From Methylobacterium sp. SyP6R (GTDB lineage: Bacteria > Pseudomonadota > Alphaproteobacteria > Rhizobiales > Beijerinckiaceae): DNA of 64,000 nt. The stretch covers positions 6,123,501 to 6,187,500 of the forward strand of contig NZ_JAAQRC020000001.1 in the NCBI RefSeq assembly GCF_019216885.1. Reading direction: 5' to 3'. The position numbers and the translations under genes were made by a program. Positions 61,701-64,000 of the stretch are shown piece after piece. Below the pieces are notes generated by a model that saw nothing but the letters and a program-made list of their open reading frames with translations, did no database searches and was not told the DNA's origin. How positions within the stretch are numbered: position 1 is the first letter of the stretch; every line of letters starts with the position of its first letter.

Positions 61701-61864
61701 CGATCGCCCGCGAGGTCTTCTGGGGGCCGATGGCCTACGCGATGATCGGCGGCATCATCGCGGCGACCTTCCTGACCCTGTTCTTCCTGCCGGCGCTCTA
61801 TGTCGGCTGGTACCGGATCCGGCCGCAGAAGAAGGGCGAGGCGCACGTGCAGGCCGGGGCGTGA
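58796..61864 (+). CDS. RND multidrug efflux permease
   Basis: The 1022-residue protein is an AcrB-type hydrophobe/amphiphile efflux pump with 12 membrane helices in two repeats and two large periplasmic loops. Segments include the N-terminal helix (FVWFLMVVAIVAGAMSYRKL), GLLVDDAMITVEMMVARLEA with the two conserved membrane Asp residues that carry protons (about 402-421), and the second-half GFVAILGILALIGIIIRNAV. It matches the VexI/MexK-like clade better than AcrB itself (FxREEDPAF start). The ATG at 58796 matches the family start. The substrate is unknown. No outer-membrane TolC-type gene lies in the operon within the window. Confidence 0.94.
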   Translation: MKSFNLSEWALSHRSFVWFLMVVAIVAGAMSYRKLGREEDPAFAIKTMVVQAVWPGATISDTLDQVTDRIEKELQQIGAVDYTRSYTTPGQATVFVNLRDTTPPQTIPWLFYQVRKRLGDIKGTFPQGMQGPFFNDEFGDVYGNVYAFTADGLSMRQLRDYVETVRTRIIKVPSIGKTQIIGAQNEVIYLGFSTRKLAGLGVDVQSLIKTLQAQNAVAPSGVIQAGPERVSVRVGGQFTDENSLKAINLRVNDRFFRLSDVAEIERGYTDPPEALFRYNGRPAIGLAIAMQQSGNLLEFGEALKSRMRQVEAELPVGVGIHLVSDQPRIVEEAVGGFTKALVEAVVIVLVVSFLSLGMRAGLVVSFSIPLVLAIVFVIMEVMGVTLQRISLGALIIALGLLVDDAMITVEMMVARLEAGDSLHKAATFAYTSTAFPMLTGTLVTVAGFLPIGFNGSAAGEYTYSLFVVIAASLLVSWVVAVLFAPLIGVKILPKTMKGHHEKPSRLLNGFRALLLPAMRFRWVTVASCVGLLGLAVVGMGHVQQQFFPASDRPEVLVDMTLPQNASISETKAQMDRFELALKGDPEIKRWSSYVGQGAIRFYLPLDQQLSNAFFGQIVIETVSLEARDRTMARLNALARRDFVGTDVFIHPLDLGPPVGRPIQYRISGPDLQVVRAQALKLANLVAQNPHVGLPTFDWNEPGKVLRVEILQDKARQLGVTSQDIAGILNGVVGGTTITQVRDAIYLVDVVGRAQGPERRSVDTLQSLQVPTAGGATVPLLAFAKIHYDLEQPIVWRRDRMPTITVRASITDTTQPPTVVDALAPAMAQFRSELPDGYDVATGGAVEEAAKGQGPIAAVVPVMLLVMAFFLMVQLQSVQKLFLVSSVAPLGLIGVVAALLPSGAPMGFVAILGILALIGIIIRNAVILVTQIDEFEAEGMNPWDAVVEATCHRMRPILLTAAAASLGMIPIAREVFWGPMAYAMIGGIIAATFLTLFFLPALYVGWYRIRPQKKGEAHVQAGA

Positions 61865-62085
61865 TCGGGGCGCGAGGCGGCGCATGCCCGACAGGGCATG
61901 GGCGTCCGGGACGGTATGGGCGCCCGGACATGCGACGCCGCCGTGAATAATCCGGGGCGGCCGACAACCTCCGCTGGTCCCCCGACATCTCCCTGCGTAA
62001 GCTGCGCGGCACGCCAGGAGACGAGCCGGTTCGCGAACCGAGGGTGACGAATCCGGGTTCGCGCGCCCAGACAGAGGACGACCCG
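61865..62085. other. Intergenic region
   Basis: The 221 bases between the pump stop and the DUF898 gene show no gene. A GCATGCCCGACAGGGCATGGGCG stretch at 61882-61904 can form a small hairpin (GCCC/GGGC) that may end the efflux operon. Confidence 0.35.
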
Positions 62086-63351
62086 ATGACCTCCGCGACA
62101 CCCGGCCCTGCGCAGCAGGGCGCGCCCGTGACCTTCGACACGCGGCTCGACGGCCTGACCTGGCTGGCCCTCAAGGGCTTCCTGCTCTCGCTCGTGACCT
62201 TCGGCGTCTACCGGTTCTGGTACATGACCGACCTGCGGCGGTTCTTCTGGAGCCGCACCGCCATCGACGGGTCGCCGGCCGAGTATACCGGCACCGGCAA
62301 GGAACTGTTTCTCGGTTTCCTGGTGGCGCTCGTGCTCCTAGTGCCGGTCTATCTCGGCCTGTTCGCGATCTCCCTGGCGTTCCCTCGGCTGGCGCCGTTC
62401 TCGGTGGTGATCTCCTTCGTCACCCTGTTCGTGCTCGGGCAATACGCCCTCTATCGCGGGCGCCGCTACCGGGCGATGCGCACGCTGTGGCGCGGCATCC
62501 GGCTCGGCCAGGACGGCTCGGCCTCCGTCTACGCGGCCCGGGCGGCGGGCTGGTGGCTTCTCGTCTCTCTGACCTTCGGGCTCGCCTTCCCGTTCATGCG
62601 GGCGAGCCAGGAGCGCTACCGCATCGACCACACCCTGATCGGCACGAGCCGGCTGAACTCGGAGGCGCGCGGGCGCAAGCTGCTGGGGCCGTGGCTATTG
62701 TTCTACCTCGTGGGGCTCGGACCGCTGATCGGGCTCGGCCTCGCGCTCGTGGTCGCGTCCGATTTCTCGCCGCCGACGGACCTGCTGGTGCCGAAGCCGG
62801 GCGGCAAGGCGGGCGAAACGATCCTCAACCCGGCCTATGCCGGCACGACGATCGGCCGCCTCGCGACCGCCCTGTTCGTCGCCGCCCTGGCCTGCATCCC
62901 GGCGACGTTCCTGCTGATCCCCTATTACCGCGCCCGCGAGGCGCGCGCCTTCGCGGGCGCGGTCCGCCTCGGCAACGCGCGCCTCGCCTCGACCCTGCGG
63001 GCCCGCGCCTTCTACCGGCCCTACATCGTTTACGTGCTGTCCCTTGCCGGCGTCCTGCTCGCGCTCGGTCTCGGAGTCGGTCTCCTGGCCCTGGCCGGAC
63101 AGCAGGCCGGTCTCGGCGTGGTCCACTGGTTCGTCGTCCTGGGCTACCTCGCCCTCGCGCCCCTGGGCGCGGTGCTCTACGTCCGCCTGGTGCGGGCCCG
63201 GCTCTGGGCGGCGATCGCGACGAGCCTGACCGTCGCCAACCCGGGGGAACTCTCGACGGTCCTGGCCTCGGCCCGGGGCGCCGGCAGCGGCCTGCAGGAG
63301 GGCCTCGCCGACGCGCTGGACGTCGGCGGCGCGCTCCAGATCGGCCTCTGA
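62086..63351 (+). CDS. DUF898 (YjgN-like) membrane protein
   Basis: The 421-residue protein has about 8-9 hydrophobic segments and two repeats of the DUF898 pattern: FLLSLVTFGVYRFWYMTDLR (about 30-50) with the following TGTGKELFLGF, and GWWLLVSLTFGLAFPFMRAS. YjgN of E. coli is a member; the function is not established. The ATG at 62086 has an AGAGGA site upstream. The following M48 peptidase gene starts 3 bases after the stop, a pairing that is common and suggests a joint envelope function. Confidence 0.86.
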   Translation: MTSATPGPAQQGAPVTFDTRLDGLTWLALKGFLLSLVTFGVYRFWYMTDLRRFFWSRTAIDGSPAEYTGTGKELFLGFLVALVLLVPVYLGLFAISLAFPRLAPFSVVISFVTLFVLGQYALYRGRRYRAMRTLWRGIRLGQDGSASVYAARAAGWWLLVSLTFGLAFPFMRASQERYRIDHTLIGTSRLNSEARGRKLLGPWLLFYLVGLGPLIGLGLALVVASDFSPPTDLLVPKPGGKAGETILNPAYAGTTIGRLATALFVAALACIPATFLLIPYYRAREARAFAGAVRLGNARLASTLRARAFYRPYIVYVLSLAGVLLALGLGVGLLALAGQQAGLGVVHWFVVLGYLALAPLGAVLYVRLVRARLWAAIATSLTVANPGELSTVLASARGAGSGLQEGLADALDVGGALQIGL

Positions 63352-63354
63352 GCG

Positions 63355-64000
63355 GTGACGGATCCGCGGCCGCCACTCCCCACCACCATCGAGACCGAGG
63401 GACGCTACTTCGACGGTGTCAGCGCACGGCCGCATCCGGTGCGGCTGCTCCTCGACACGCGGCTCCGGGTCAGCGGCCCCGGGATCGCGACGGATTGGAA
63501 CCCGCTCGACCTCCGGGCGGCGGATTCGGTGCCGCCGCTGATGCGGATCGGCCCCGCCCACGCGCCGGACCGGGTCGAATTCTCGGATGCGTCGCTCGCC
63601 GCCGCCCTGGCGGAGCGCTGCCCGGATCTGCGTCGGCGGGATGAGGCGGGCGGCGCCCTGCGCCTCGTGCTCTGGTCCGCCGCCGCCGGGCTCTCGGTCC
63701 TGCTCGTCGCGATCTTCGGCGTCCCGTACCTGGCGCGGCTGCTCGTCCCGCTCGTGCCGGATTCCGTCGAGGCGCGCCTCGGCGCCGTGGTCGAGCCGCA
63801 GGTGGTGCGCCTCCTGGGACAGCCGCCGGCCTGCACCGAGGGACCCGGGCGCGCCGCCCTCGATCGTCTCGTCGCCAAGCTCGTTGCCGCAGGAGGTCCC
63901 GATGGGCCGCGGCCGTCGGACCTCACCGTGACCGCGCGCCGCCACGGGATGGCCAACGCCTTCGCGCTGCCGGGCGCCCGGGTGATCCTCCTCTCGGGCC
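63355..64000 (+). CDS. M48 family metallopeptidase (N-terminal part, cut by window edge)
   Basis: The visible 215 residues include an N-terminal beta-rich domain (TTIETEGRYFDGVSARPHPV), a membrane segment at about 105-128 (LRLVLWSAAAGLSVLLVAIFGVPYL) and the beginning of the peptidase domain (NAFALPGARVILLSG, the strand before the zinc helix). The catalytic HExxH should follow beyond the window. M48 peptidases with this layout degrade envelope proteins; the substrate is unknown. It starts at GTG 63355, 3 bases after the DUF898 gene. Confidence 0.82.
   Translation, partial: MTDPRPPLPTTIETEGRYFDGVSARPHPVRLLLDTRLRVSGPGIATDWNPLDLRAADSVPPLMRIGPAHAPDRVEFSDASLAAALAERCPDLRRRDEAGGALRLVLWSAAAGLSVLLVAIFGVPYLARLLVPLVPDSVEARLGAVVEPQVVRLLGQPPACTEGPGRAALDRLVAKLVAAGGPDGPRPSDLTVTARRHGMANAFALPGARVILLSG

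Noticed and set aside
1..64000. CRISPR arrays, rRNA and tRNA genes
   Set aside because: No regularly spaced identical repeats and no tRNA or rRNA signatures were seen on either strand.

Overview
This is 64 kb of high-GC DNA from the chromosome of an alphaproteobacterium of the order Hyphomicrobiales (Rhizobiales), most likely a Methylobacterium-type organism. The evidence is the roughly 70% GC codon usage, the fliF / fliH-like / motB / motC flagellar order typical of the order, and dense hairpin-rich interspersed repeats. The genus is an inference, because no rRNA or other phylogenetic marker lies in the window.

Layout. 1-4.7 kb (minus strand): end of a flagellar operon (fliF, fliH-like, motB, motC). 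4.9-8 kb: a short-chain dehydrogenase (SDR) and a chemoreceptor. 8.0-9.9 kb: an AT-rich island with one orphan membrane protein gene. 10-11.9 kb: an SDR/thioesterase operon divergent from a TetR regulator; its operator-like sequences recur in front of the SDR at 4.9 kb. 12-17 kb: L,D-transpeptidase, YeiH-type transporter, HAD phosphatase and FMN reductase. 18-21.5 kb: a second chemoreceptor and a diguanylate cyclase. 21.7-29.3 kb: housekeeping genes (tandem hexapeptide protein, MoaE, AI-2E-family permease, glutathione synthetase, YcgN-like protein, class A penicillin-binding protein). 29.5-34 kb: a surface-glycan-like cluster (methyltransferase, GT61 glycosyltransferase, FkbH-like protein). 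34-40 kb: a DUF1214/DUF1254 pair, a lipoprotein, a DUF2336 protein, an orphan dihydrolipoyl acyltransferase (E2) and a GNAT. 40-42 kb: a second AT-rich island with an ImmA/IrrE protease gene and a frameshifted class III nucleotide cyclase gene. 42-47.5 kb: a zinc-ribbon cyclase, a hexapeptide transferase, an MFS pump and beta-carbonic anhydrase. 47.8-50.6 kb: an unusual ABC exporter with a degenerate ATPase. 50.8-54.6 kb: an MBL hydrolase, an IS630-type element and a DUF1007/NicO metal-export pair. 55-61.9 kb: a TetR-controlled RND efflux operon with two adaptors. 62-64 kb: a DUF898 membrane protein and the start of an M48 peptidase.

Three families of hairpin-rich repeats are interspersed between genes. 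A 125-bp element has two inverted copies 33 kb apart (97% identical); a second family has two inverted copies and one partial; a third has four copies. An intact IS630-type element sits exactly in the TAG stop codon of the metal exporter and regenerates the stop.

The strongest leads for something undescribed are the IrrE/nucleotide-cyclase cassette (40.1-41.7 kb), the orphan island gene (8.2-9.5 kb), the shared TetR operators, and the ABC protein carrying three copies of the segment that normally follows the Q-loop.
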